A stretch of DNA of 64,000 nucleotides, taken from assembly GCF_001999765.1 (NCBI RefSeq), contig NZ_KV908323.1, forward strand, positions 4,585 to 68,584. Direction: 5' to 3'. The notes beneath the pieces are model-generated. The model searched no databases. It was not told where the DNA came from and saw nothing but the letters and a program-made list of their open reading frames with translations. This DNA is from Sinomonas mesophila (GTDB lineage: Bacteria > Actinomycetota > Actinomycetes > Actinomycetales > Micrococcaceae). Below are positions 1-8,231 of the stretch, in pieces. Numbering within the stretch: position 1 is the first letter of the stretch; each line of letters starts with the position of its first letter. The position numbers and the translations under genes were made by a program.

Positions 1-1
1 C

Positions 2-922
2 CTCCACCGCTACCCCGCCATCGCGGCGGAGCAGCTCAAGGAGGCCCTCGCGCTCCGGTGGGGCGTCGGCGTCGAGAACATCGGGCTCGGGGCGGGGTCG
101 GTCGAGGTGGCCTCGCAGCTCATCCACGCGGCCACCGACCCGGGGGACGGCGTGATGTTCGCGTGGCGCTCCTTCGAGGCGTACCCGATCCTGTCCACGG
201 TGGCCGGGGCAGTCCCGCAGCCGGTCCCCCTCACGGCCGACGGCGGCCACGACCTGGCCGCGATGGCCGCCGCGATCACGCCCCGGACCCGGGTCGTCTT
301 CCTCTGCAACCCCAACAACCCCACGGGGACGGTGCTCACGGCCTCCGCCGTCGACGACTTCCTGGAGAAGGTACCCTCGCATGTCCTCGTCGTCATCGAC
401 GAGGCCTACGTGCACTTCAACCGGCACCCGGACACCGCCATTGGCATGGAGCTGTTCCGCAGGTACCCCAACGTCGCCGTCCTTCACACCTTCTCCAAGG
501 CGTACGGGCTGGCCGGCCTGCGCCTCGGGTACGCCGTCGGTCCCCGCCAGCTGATCGAGACCCTGGGGAAGGTCGCGGTCCCCTTTGCCGTCACGGCGCT
601 GGCCCAGGCGGCGGGCATCGCCTCCCTCGAGGCCGAGGACGAGCTGCGCGAGCGCATCGATGCCCTCGTCGCCGAGCGCCGCCGCGTCTTCGCGGGGATG
701 CTCGACGCCGGCCTGCCGGTCCTGCCGTCCGAGGCCAACTTCCTCTGGCTGGCCGCGGGCGCCGACACGGAGCGCCTCGCCCGGCTCTTCGAGGACAGCG
801 CCCTCTCCGTCCGGGCCTTCCCGGGCGAGGGCCTGCGCATCTCGCTCGGCACCCCCGAGGCCAACGACCGCGTCCTCAGCACCGCCCGCACCGCGGCCTC
901 CCTCCTCGCCCCACAGCACTGA
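2..922 (+). CDS. hisC: histidinol-phosphate/aromatic aminotransferase, 5' truncated
   Basis: Fold-type I PLP aminotransferase of the HisC family. It would transfer an amino group between glutamate and an imidazole- or aryl-pyruvate-type substrate in the cytoplasm. The reading frame is open from base 2, so the N-terminus lies outside the window; 306 residues are visible against about 360 for the family. Visible motifs are NPNNPTG, the IDEAY strand and HTFSKAYGLAGLRLGY, whose lysine (codon at 497-499) should form the Schiff base. The TPP enzyme starts 10 bp downstream, so the two are probably co-transcribed. Origin-proximal actinobacterial members of this family are often annotated as aromatic aminotransferases, so histidine biosynthesis is not certain. 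Confidence 0.85.
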   Translation, partial: LHRYPAIAAEQLKEALALRWGVGVENIGLGAGSVEVASQLIHAATDPGDGVMFAWRSFEAYPILSTVAGAVPQPVPLTADGGHDLAAMAAAITPRTRVVFLCNPNNPTGTVLTASAVDDFLEKVPSHVLVVIDEAYVHFNRHPDTAIGMELFRRYPNVAVLHTFSKAYGLAGLRLGYAVGPRQLIETLGKVAVPFAVTALAQAAGIASLEAEDELRERIDALVAERRRVFAGMLDAGLPVLPSEANFLWLAAGADTERLARLFEDSALSVRAFPGEGLRISLGTPEANDRVLSTARTAASLLAPQH

Positions 923-932
923 AGGGCCCCTC

Positions 933-2648
933 ATGACCACGACCGTCTCGACGACCTCTGTCTCCCCCGCTGTCACTGTCTCCTCCCCTGTCACTGTCTC
1001 CACGGCTGTCGCTCAGGTCATCGCCGAGCGCGCAGGCCACCTGTTCGGCCTGATGGGCAACGGCAACGCCCACATGATCAGCCACTTGACCTACGCGGGC
1101 TTCCCGTTCACCTCTGCCCGGCACGAGGCCGCGACCGTGACGATGGCCGACGCGTGGCACCGCGCCACCGGCCGGATCGCGGCGGCGACGACGACGTATG
1201 GCGCGGGATTCACGAACACCTACACGGCCCTGGCCGAGGCGAGACTGGCCCGCATCCCGCTCGTCCTGGTGGTCGGCGATGCCCCCACGACCGGGCCCCG
1301 CCCGTTCGACATCGACCAGGCCGGCGCGGCCGCCGCCGTCGGCGTGACGACCCTCGTCGCGACCCCGGAGAACGCCACGGCCATGGCGCACCGCGCCTTC
1401 GACCTCGCCGCCCAGACCGTCCAGCCGGTCGTGCTCGCGATCCCCTACGACGTCGGGAACTCGCCATTGGCCGGGCCCGCGGGGCAGGTGCCTCTCGAGC
1501 CGCTGCCCATCAAGCCCGTCTGGCACGCCGACCCCGCCGAGCTCGACCGGGTCGCCGAGCTGCTGGCCTCGGCCCAGCGGCCGCTCGTGCTCGCCGGGCG
1601 CGGGGTCGTCCTGGCCGACGCCGCCGCCCCACTCAAGGAGCTCGGCGACCGGCTCGGCGCCCTGTACATGACCTCGGTCATGGCCGTCGGCGTCGTCGAC
1701 TCCCCGTGGGACCTGGGCGTGGCCGGCGGGTTCACCCGCACCCACCGGCTCGAGCTCGCCCGGCAGGCCGACGTCGTCCTCGTCGCCGGCGCGTCCCTGA
1801 ACGCCTTCCAGTGGCGCTACGGGACCCTCTTCGCCGAGGGCACCCGCGTCATCCGGATCGACAACGAGCCCGAGGCCGACCTCGCCCACCCCCAGGTCAC
1901 CGACTACCTCCACGCCGACCTCGCCCCTGCCCTGCAGGGACTCGCCGGACGCATCCCCGCCGCCGACCAGGCCGGGACGTGGCGGGCCGCGGTTCCCGAG
2001 GTGGCCGGGGAGGCGTTCCGCTCCGCCGACCCCGTCGAGGACCCGGCCGAGTTCGGCCCCGACGGCCGGCTCAACCCGCGCGCCGTCGTCGCCGCCCTCG
2101 AGCGCATCCTGCCCGCGGAGCGCTCCGTGGTGATGGACGGCGGGCACTTCATCGGCTGGGCGCCGATGTACCTCTCCGTGCCCGATCCCCGGGCCATGGT
2201 CCTCGTCGGCACCGCGTTCCAGTCCATCGGGCTCGGCTTCGGCTCGGCCGCCGGGGTCTCCACCGCCCGCCCGGACCGGACCACTGTGCTCGTCACCGGC
2301 GACGGCGGCGGGCTCATGGGCCTTGCCGACCTCGAGACGTTCCTGCGCGCGACCCGGCGGGGCGTCATCCTCGTGCTCAACGACTCCGCCTACGGCGCCG
2401 AACTGCACCAGTACGCCTCCAAGGGCCTGGACCCGACGGCGATGCTCATCGGCGAGGTCGACTTCGCCGCTCTCGGCCGGGCCCTTGGCGCGCACGGGGC
2501 CAAGGCCCGCACCCTCGCCGACCTCGCCGCACTCGAGGAGTGGCTCGCCACGGGCGAGGACGGCGTGTTCGTGCTCGACGTCGCCATCTCGCAGAAGGTC
2601 GTCGCCGAGTTCATGGCCGCGTCCCTCGACGCCGGAAAGCGGCTCTAG
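933..2648 (+). CDS. thiamine-pyrophosphate-dependent enzyme (acetolactate synthase-like)
   Basis: 571-residue TPP enzyme with the three-domain layout of acetolactate synthases and 2-oxoacid decarboxylases. The cofactor-activating glutamate is in RHEAATVT (E65). The TPP/Mg motif is GDGGG near residue 456, followed after about 27 residues by ND in place of the usual NN. The ATG at 933 follows the aminotransferase stop by 10 bp. The N-terminus is a low-complexity Ser/Thr/Val stretch containing two near-identical copies (VTVSSPVTVS), so translation could begin a little later. Pairing with an aminotransferase suggests decarboxylation or ligation of the oxoacid the aminotransferase makes or uses; that is inference and the substrate is unknown. 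Confidence 0.8.
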   Translation: MTTTVSTTSVSPAVTVSSPVTVSTAVAQVIAERAGHLFGLMGNGNAHMISHLTYAGFPFTSARHEAATVTMADAWHRATGRIAAATTTYGAGFTNTYTALAEARLARIPLVLVVGDAPTTGPRPFDIDQAGAAAAVGVTTLVATPENATAMAHRAFDLAAQTVQPVVLAIPYDVGNSPLAGPAGQVPLEPLPIKPVWHADPAELDRVAELLASAQRPLVLAGRGVVLADAAAPLKELGDRLGALYMTSVMAVGVVDSPWDLGVAGGFTRTHRLELARQADVVLVAGASLNAFQWRYGTLFAEGTRVIRIDNEPEADLAHPQVTDYLHADLAPALQGLAGRIPAADQAGTWRAAVPEVAGEAFRSADPVEDPAEFGPDGRLNPRAVVAALERILPAERSVVMDGGHFIGWAPMYLSVPDPRAMVLVGTAFQSIGLGFGSAAGVSTARPDRTTVLVTGDGGGLMGLADLETFLRATRRGVILVLNDSAYGAELHQYASKGLDPTAMLIGEVDFAALGRALGAHGAKARTLADLAALEEWLATGEDGVFVLDVAISQKVVAEFMAASLDAGKRL

Positions 2649-2737
2649 CCACACAGGTCACACGGCTGGGGCGGCGGCGGCGCCCCGCTCTCTGGCCTCC
2701 GCAGAGAATTGTCGGAGGTGCATGCGATCATCGGTCC

Positions 2738-4537
2738 ATGGCAGGGGAACATGGATTCGATGAAGAGGTCACCGGCGAGACCGGTGGCGCCCCCCATCCA
2801 TCACGGCCTGCCCCTAGGTGGGAGCTCGACGTGGCCGAGCCCGAGGACTGGGGGTATCTGGAAGCCGACTGCGTTGACCTGAGCCCCGAGGAGCTCGGGG
2901 TCGTGGACCCGATGAGCCCGGAGGAGTTCGCCTACCTCTGTTCCCCCGACGTGCGGTGGATCGAGGCTCCGCGGTTCGACCCGGCACAGTTCGACCCGCT
3001 CCCGGGCATGCCCAGGACGACGGCGGACGGCGGCTGCCGCTGCGGCTGCACCTGCGGGCAGGCAACCGAGGCAGCCGCAACCGCGCCCGACTCCACGTCA
3101 GGTCCTGGAGCCGCTCCCGCGCCTGATCCCGAGTCCGATGCCGGGCCGAGGTCAGCATCCGATCCAGCGTCCGTGCCCGCGGCCGATCCCGGGGCTGACC
3201 CGTCCGGGGAGCCGCCCTCGCCTGAGGCGGCGATGGCGCAGATCCGGCTCGAGCGCGCCGCGGAGGTCCTGGACGCCCTCGAGGCCAACGGGGCCGACCA
3301 GGCCCGCCTCGACGCCAACAGGATCTTCCTCCTCGCCGCGCTCGCCCGCGCCGAGGGCTCCTCCAGCGAGGCCCCCGTGGACCGGCTGGACGCCCCCGCC
3401 GTGGCCGCCGCCGAGGCCGCCGCGGGCCTCAAGCTCGCCCAGCGCACCACCCGGGCCATGGTCGAGGAGGCCCTCGCCCCGACCCACCCCTCCATGGCCC
3501 CCGTCCTGGCCGCCATGCGCGCCGGCCGGCTCACCCGGCGCCGGGCCGCGGTCATCCTCGACGCAGCCATCCCCATCCCGGCCGCCCGCCTCGAGGAGTT
3601 CGCCACCGCCGCCGCGGGAATCGCCGCCCCCGAGGACCCCGACCTGACCCCCACCCCCGGCGCCCTCGGCCGGCGGCTGCACCGCCTCGCCGAGGACTAC
3701 GCCGACACGCCCCTGGCCGTGCGCAAGGCCAAGGCCCTCGCCGACCGCCGCGTGGACATCACCCCCTGCGGGGACGGCATGGCCCACCTCACCGCCCTCA
3801 TCCCGCTCGAGACCGGCGCCCTCATCGACACCCGACTGACCGCGATCGCCCGCTCCCTCCAAACCCCCGACGAGGCCCGCACGGTCAACCAGCTGCGCGC
3901 CGACGCCCTCACCGACCTCCTCCTCGCCACCGGGACCAGCTCGGCCGGGGGCCCGATCGCGGGCGTGCGGACCGAACTCGTGGTCACCGTCCCCGCTGCG
4001 ACCCTCGCCGGCACCAGTGACACCCCCGGGGAGATCCTCGGCTACGGGCTCATCGACTCCGAGGCCGCCCGGCGGCTCGCCGCGCAGACGAAGTTCTGGA
4101 CCCGGCTCGTCGTCCACCCCCTCACCGGGGCCCCGCTGGCCATCGAGCGCACCCGCTACGCCCCCACCGCCGCCATGCGCCGCTTCCTCACCATCCGCGA
4201 CGCAACCTGCACCTTCCCCGCCTGCGACAAGCCAGGCCCCGCCACCGAGGCCGACCATACCCACGCATGGTCCCAGGGCGGTGAGACCGACATCGGAAAC
4301 CTCGCCCTCCTCTGCCGCGAACACCACCGCCAGAAGACCCTCGGCTACTGGAAAGTCCGCCAGATCGGCAGCAAACAAGGAACAGAGCACAAGAGCGGGC
4401 AGGACTCCTCTAACAGCCCAGGCACCCCACCGCCCAAGACACCAGACAGTCCCCCTCCGGGCACCCTCGAATGGACCGCGCCCTCCGGCCGCAAGCACAT
4501 CACCTACCCCCACACCGACCCACCCCCACCCTTCTGA
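2738..4537 (+). CDS. DUF222/HNH endonuclease signature protein
   Basis: 599 residues. The C-terminus carries an HNH nuclease motif: CxxC-type TFPACDKPG near residue 491, then EADHTHAWSQGG (about 504) and NLALLCREHHRQKT (about 521-534). The central part (about 165-430) is the DUF222 region typical of actinobacterial 13E12-type proteins. These occur in many paralogous copies and their role is not established. The N-terminus has a Cys-rich GGCRCGCTCG cluster and a long Ala/Pro/Asp/Ser repeat. GGAGGT at 2714-2719 is 18 bp from the ATG, a long spacing, but no better in-frame start is visible. The last 60 residues are Pro/Thr-rich. Confidence 0.85.
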   Translation: MAGEHGFDEEVTGETGGAPHPSRPAPRWELDVAEPEDWGYLEADCVDLSPEELGVVDPMSPEEFAYLCSPDVRWIEAPRFDPAQFDPLPGMPRTTADGGCRCGCTCGQATEAAATAPDSTSGPGAAPAPDPESDAGPRSASDPASVPAADPGADPSGEPPSPEAAMAQIRLERAAEVLDALEANGADQARLDANRIFLLAALARAEGSSSEAPVDRLDAPAVAAAEAAAGLKLAQRTTRAMVEEALAPTHPSMAPVLAAMRAGRLTRRRAAVILDAAIPIPAARLEEFATAAAGIAAPEDPDLTPTPGALGRRLHRLAEDYADTPLAVRKAKALADRRVDITPCGDGMAHLTALIPLETGALIDTRLTAIARSLQTPDEARTVNQLRADALTDLLLATGTSSAGGPIAGVRTELVVTVPAATLAGTSDTPGEILGYGLIDSEAARRLAAQTKFWTRLVVHPLTGAPLAIERTRYAPTAAMRRFLTIRDATCTFPACDKPGPATEADHTHAWSQGGETDIGNLALLCREHHRQKTLGYWKVRQIGSKQGTEHKSGQDSSNSPGTPPPKTPDSPPPGTLEWTAPSGRKHITYPHTDPPPPF

Positions 4538-4638
4538 CCCGACTCGTGCGAGCCCCGTGACCCTAGGTGTCACCGCCGCAGACCCGACGGCTGAACATGA
4601 CCATGCCCTTGCCGCGCTGCATCCACGCGGCTAAACCC

Positions 4639-4679
4639 CGACGGCGGGAGGCAGCACGCGACGGCCGCTCCCGCCGTCG
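4639..4679. terminator. inverted repeat in the 4538-4845 gap, possible terminator
   Basis: The arms CGACGGCGGGAG and CTCCCGCCGTCG are fully complementary around a 17-nt loop. They lie 100 bp after the HNH gene stop in a 308-bp gap that otherwise shows nothing recognisable. There is no T-tract, so intrinsic termination is only possible. Confidence 0.4.
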
Positions 4680-4845
4680 TCCGCCAGACGCCTCAGGCGC
4701 CATGACCGTGCGCCTCGGCGTCAACCTCAAGGGCCTCGGCCTTGTCCTCGGCAGGGGTGTGTTCGTGCGGGCCGACCGGCCCGCGCTGCTTCCGATGCAC
4801 GCGGCGCCGTGGTGCCCGCCACAGGAGCGGGGCATACTGGCGCCC

Positions 4846-5379
4846 ATGGCCACTCAGTTCTACACCGCCTCCAGCATCGATGGGTTCATCGCCGACCCCG
4901 AGCACTCGCTGTCGTGGCTATTGACCCGCGACATCGATGGCCGGGGGCCAATGAACTACAACGCGTTCATCGCCGAGGTCGGGGCGATTGCCATGGGGGC
5001 CAACACCTACCGCTGGATCCTCGACCACCCCGAGGCCCTCGAGGACGGCCGCTGGCCCTACCGGCAGCCGACCTGGGTGTTCACCCACGGCGGGGTCCCG
5101 ACCGTCGACGGCGACATCCGGGTCACGTCGGCCCCCGTCGCCGAGGTGCACGGTGAGATGATCCAGGCGGCGGGTGGGCGCAACCTGTGGGTCGTGGGTG
5201 GCGGGGGCCTCGCGGGACAGTTCGCCGACTCGGGCCTGCTCGACGAGATCTGGGTCCAGTACGCCCCGGTCGCTCTCGGCTCCGGCGCGCCCTTGCTGCC
5301 GCGCCGCCTCGAGCTCCGGCTCGAGGACGTCGCCCGGAACCGCGACTTCGCGTGCGCGCGTTATACGGTGGTGCACTGA
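4846..5379 (+). CDS. dihydrofolate reductase family / RibD C-terminal-domain protein
   Basis: 177-residue NADPH-binding reductase of the RibD C-terminal/DHFR-like family. It starts FYTASSIDGFIAD, the typical first strand, and ends with the LWVVGGGGLAGQF nucleotide-binding turn and the DEIWVQYAPVALGSG strand. Such small stand-alone proteins have no agreed substrate; DHFR activity should not be assumed. CATACT at 4833-4838 is 7 bp before the ATG, a -10 element placed for a leaderless transcript; AGGAG at 4823-4827 is too far away to be a normal ribosome site. The GNAT gene follows after 2 bp, so the two are one transcription unit. Confidence 0.8.
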   Translation: MATQFYTASSIDGFIADPEHSLSWLLTRDIDGRGPMNYNAFIAEVGAIAMGANTYRWILDHPEALEDGRWPYRQPTWVFTHGGVPTVDGDIRVTSAPVAEVHGEMIQAAGGRNLWVVGGGGLAGQFADSGLLDEIWVQYAPVALGSGAPLLPRRLELRLEDVARNRDFACARYTVVH

Positions 5380-5381
5380 AC

Positions 5382-5963
5382 ATGCCGATCGAGGTCCTGC
5401 CCGCCACGGCCGAGCGGTTCGACGACGTCGCGACGGTGCTCGGGCCGAAGAACCCAGACTCGAACGTCTGCTGGTGCCTGAGCCACCGGGTCGACTCGCG
5501 TCTGAACCGCTCCCTCGTGGGCCGCGAACGCGGCGAGTACGTCCGGAAGCTGTGCGGGCGGGACCTGCCGCCCGGCGTCCTGGCCTACCTCGATGGCGAG
5601 GTGTGCGGCTGGGCCGGCGTCGCGCCCCGCTCCGAGCTCCACCCCTTCGAGCACTCAACCAAGATCCCGCATCTCGACGATCTGCCCGTGTGGAGCATCT
5701 GGTGCCTCCGGGTCCGGGCCGGCTATCGCAAGAAGGGCATCGCCCAGGCCCTCGTCGACGGGGCCGTCGAGTTCGCCCGTTCCCGCGGCGCCCCCGCCGT
5801 CGAGGGCTACCCCGTGGACAACCGGGGCGAGCGCGTCGACCTCACGATGGCCTATGTCGGCACCCGGGCCATGTTCGAGCGGGCCGGGTTCTGGAAGGCC
5901 GCGGACACAGGCTCGGTCTCCGCGGGCTTCCCCCGCGTGCTCATGCGCCTCCAACTCGGCTGA
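5382..5963 (+). CDS. GNAT family N-acetyltransferase
   Basis: 193-residue acetyl-CoA-dependent acyltransferase. The GNAT core is WSIWCLRVRAGYRKKGIAQAL (about 105-125), in which the RKKGIA segment is the pyrophosphate-binding Q/RxxGxG/A motif, followed by AVEGYPVDN and MFERAGF. The ATG is 2 bp after the previous stop and there is no separate Shine-Dalgarno sequence, so translation is probably coupled. The acceptor substrate cannot be told from sequence. Confidence 0.82.
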   Translation: MPIEVLPATAERFDDVATVLGPKNPDSNVCWCLSHRVDSRLNRSLVGRERGEYVRKLCGRDLPPGVLAYLDGEVCGWAGVAPRSELHPFEHSTKIPHLDDLPVWSIWCLRVRAGYRKKGIAQALVDGAVEFARSRGAPAVEGYPVDNRGERVDLTMAYVGTRAMFERAGFWKAADTGSVSAGFPRVLMRLQLG

Positions 5964-6007
5964 GCCAAGGGACCCCATCCGCCCGCTTCCCCCGCTAGCG
6001 TGTGCCC

Positions 6008-6367
6008 ATGGCCATCGCACGCTCGCCCATCACCGTCATCGACTGCCCCGATGCGCCAGCCCTCGCAGCCTTCTACTCGGCGCTGCTGGGCTGGACCGTG
6101 GAGGAATCCTCGGCCGAGTGGGCCCAGATCCGCGCCGAGTCCGGCCAGGCCCTCGCGTTCCAGGGCGTGCAGGGCTACCACGCGCCGGAATGGCCGGGGC
6201 AGGAGGTACCCCAGCAGATGCACCTCGACGTCAGCGTCGACGACCTCGACGCGGGCGAGGAGGCCGTCCTGGACCTCGGGGCCAGGAAGCACGAGCATCA
6301 GCCCGGGACGACCTTCCGGGTGTTCCTTGACCCGGCCGGGCACCCCTTCTGCCTCTGCCTCGACTGA
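6008..6367 (+). CDS. VOC family (glyoxalase-like) protein
   Basis: 119 residues with one vicinal-oxygen-chelate fold: DCPDAPALAAFYSALLGW at the N-terminus and GTTFRVFLDPAGHPFCLC at the C-terminus. Members bind a metal and act on diverse small molecules or confer drug binding; the specific role here is unknown. TAGCGT (5996-6001) lies 6 bp before the ATG and no ribosome site is present, which favours a leaderless mRNA starting at this ATG rather than the GTG two codons upstream. Confidence 0.8.
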   Translation: MAIARSPITVIDCPDAPALAAFYSALLGWTVEESSAEWAQIRAESGQALAFQGVQGYHAPEWPGQEVPQQMHLDVSVDDLDAGEEAVLDLGARKHEHQPGTTFRVFLDPAGHPFCLCLD

Positions 6368-6374
6368 GGCGGTC

Positions 6375-7763
6375 CTAGAACCCGCCGCCCTCTCCGCCAG
6401 CGTCGGCCGCCATGTTGGCGAAACGCGAGTAGTGGCCCTGGAACGCCACGACGATGTCCTTGGTCGGGCCGTTGCGATGCTTGGCCACGAGGATGTCCGC
6501 CTCGCCAGCGCGCGGGGACTCCTTGTTGTAGACGTCCTCGCGGTGGAGCAGGATCACCATGTCGGCGTCCTGCTCGATCGAACCCGACTCGCGGAGGTCC
6601 GAGACCATGGGGCGCTTGTCCTGGCGTTGCTCAGAGCCGCGGTTGAGCTGCGACAGGGCGATGACCGGTACCTGGAGCTCCTTGGCGAGGAGCTTGAGGG
6701 CGCGAGAGAACTCCGAGACCTCCTGCTGCCGGCTCTCGACCTTCTTGCCGCTCGTCATGAGCTGGAGGTAGTCGAGGACGACGAGCTTGAGGTCGTGCTG
6801 CTGCTTGAGCCGGCGGCACTTGGCCCGGATCTCCATGAGCGACATGTTGGGCGAGTCGTCGATGAACAGGGGCGACTCGTTGAGCGGGCCGAGGACCGAG
6901 GCGATCTTGGACCACTGCTCGTCGCGCAGCGTCCCGCGGCGGAGGTCTTGGAGCTGGATCGAGGCCTCCGCGCTCATGAGGCGCATCGCGATCTCGTTGC
7001 GCCCCATCTCGAGGGAGAAGAAGACGGTGGCCATCTTGTGCTTGATCGCGGCCGAGCGGGCGAAGTCGAGCGCGAAGGTCGACTTGCCGACGGCGGGACG
7101 CGCGGCGATGACGATCATCTGGCCCGGGTGCAGGCCGTGGGTGAGCTCGTCGAGCTCGTAGAAGCCCGTCGGGACACCGGTCATCCCGCCGCCGCGGTGC
7201 CCGGCCGCCTCGATCTCGTCCATCGCGGACTCCATGACCTGCGAGAGCGGGACGTAGTCCTCGGAGGTGCGGCGCTCTGCCACGGCGTAGACCTCGGCCT
7301 GGGCCTGGTTCACGAGGTCCTCGACCTCGCCGTCCTGCCCGTAGCCGAGTTGGACGATCTTGGTGCCCGCCCCGACGAGCCTGCGCAGGACGGCGCGCTC
7401 GGCCACGATCTCGGCGTAGTAGCCGGCGTTGGCGGCCGTGGGGACGGACTGGATGAGCTCGTGGAGGTACGCCGGCCCGCCGACGCGGTTGATCTCGCCG
7501 CGCTTGGTCAGCTCGTCCGAGACCGTCACGGCGTCAGCCGGCTCGCCGCGGCCGTAGAGGTCGATAATCGCCTCGTAGATGGCCTCGTGGGCGGGGCGGT
7601 AGAAGTCGACGCCGCGCACGACCTCGACGACGTCCGCGATGGCGTCCTTGGAGAGCATCATGCCGCCGAGCACGGACTGCTCCGCCGCGATGTCCTGGGG
7701 TGGGGTCCGCGCCGCGTCCGCGTCGCGGTAGGCCGGCGGGGATTCGACGGATGATGCGGACAC
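6375..7763 (-). CDS. dnaB: replicative DNA helicase DnaB
   Basis: Hexameric 5'-3' helicase of the replication fork, 462 residues, the usual length. The N-terminal DnaB domain begins PPQDIAAEQSVLGGM. The RecA-like domain has Walker A ARPAVGKST (about 221-230), Walker B LKLVVLDYLQL and the arginine-containing GSEQRQDKRP and SDLRESGSIEQDAD motifs; no intein interrupts it. The frame is open further upstream to 8036, but the GTG at 7763 has GAGGT 6 bp in front and matches the normal DnaB start. It is separated from rpsF-ssb-rpsR-rplI by three unrelated genes. Its upstream region carries many DnaA boxes, so DnaA may control it. Confidence 0.96.
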   Translation of the reverse strand: MSASSVESPPAYRDADAARTPPQDIAAEQSVLGGMMLSKDAIADVVEVVRGVDFYRPAHEAIYEAIIDLYGRGEPADAVTVSDELTKRGEINRVGGPAYLHELIQSVPTAANAGYYAEIVAERAVLRRLVGAGTKIVQLGYGQDGEVEDLVNQAQAEVYAVAERRTSEDYVPLSQVMESAMDEIEAAGHRGGGMTGVPTGFYELDELTHGLHPGQMIVIAARPAVGKSTFALDFARSAAIKHKMATVFFSLEMGRNEIAMRLMSAEASIQLQDLRRGTLRDEQWSKIASVLGPLNESPLFIDDSPNMSLMEIRAKCRRLKQQHDLKLVVLDYLQLMTSGKKVESRQQEVSEFSRALKLLAKELQVPVIALSQLNRGSEQRQDKRPMVSDLRESGSIEQDADMVILLHREDVYNKESPRAGEADILVAKHRNGPTKDIVVAFQGHYSRFANMAADAGGEGGGF

Positions 7764-7885
7764 CGGAACACCTCGGTCATTAGCTTTGGCCCAGAGTGCC
7801 GCTGCACGCGCGGGCGCTCCGGAGGGGTTGCCAGCAACGTTAACGGTGCTCACCGACAGCCGTGAAGCCGCGTTTTCACCACCCC

Positions 7886-8042
7886 TGTGGAAAAGGTGTG
7901 GAAGAGCGGCCCTTCGTTGTTCGCATCCCCTGTGGATAAGTGTGGATAACTTCTCGATGGCTCGCATAAGTGGCCTTTGACGTGGGAAAACTCCATCGAC
8001 AGCGTGTGGATCAAAGTTTTTTGTCCACAGCGGCAATCCACA
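7886..8042. promoter_or_regulatory. cluster of DnaA boxes upstream of dnaB
   Basis: Two perfect TGTGGATAA boxes lie head-to-tail at 7931-7939 and 7941-7949. Weaker copies are TGTGGAAAA 7886-7894, TGTGGATCA 8005-8013, and, on the other strand, TTGTCCACA 8021-8029 and CAATCCACA 8034-8042. The 468-bp gap (7764-8231) between the divergent dnaB and the L7/L12-like gene holds no ORF of note. A role in DnaA control of dnaB, or in DnaA titration, is inference. Confidence 0.75.
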
Positions 8043-8231
8043 GCGCAGACGGGCGGAGTTCTGCTCACATATGTGTTTTCAGCCACGCGCCGGGAAAATA
8101 TGTGGTGTTCGTCACGTTTCTGGTCCATGCTCCTCGAGGCCCATGTTCTCCGTGGCATATAGGCGGCTCTCGAGGGGGTCAGGGACTAGGCTTGAAGTGC
8201 CCGTCCCGCAACCCTGAGAAGCCCGCCTCCC

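Noticed and set aside
6375-7763. Intein in dnaB
   Set aside because: Helicase motifs are uninterrupted and the length is normal.
7764-8036. N-terminal extension of DnaB to 8036
   Set aside because: The extra 91 residues are encoded by the DnaA-box region and do not look like DnaB; GTG 7763 has a proper ribosome site.
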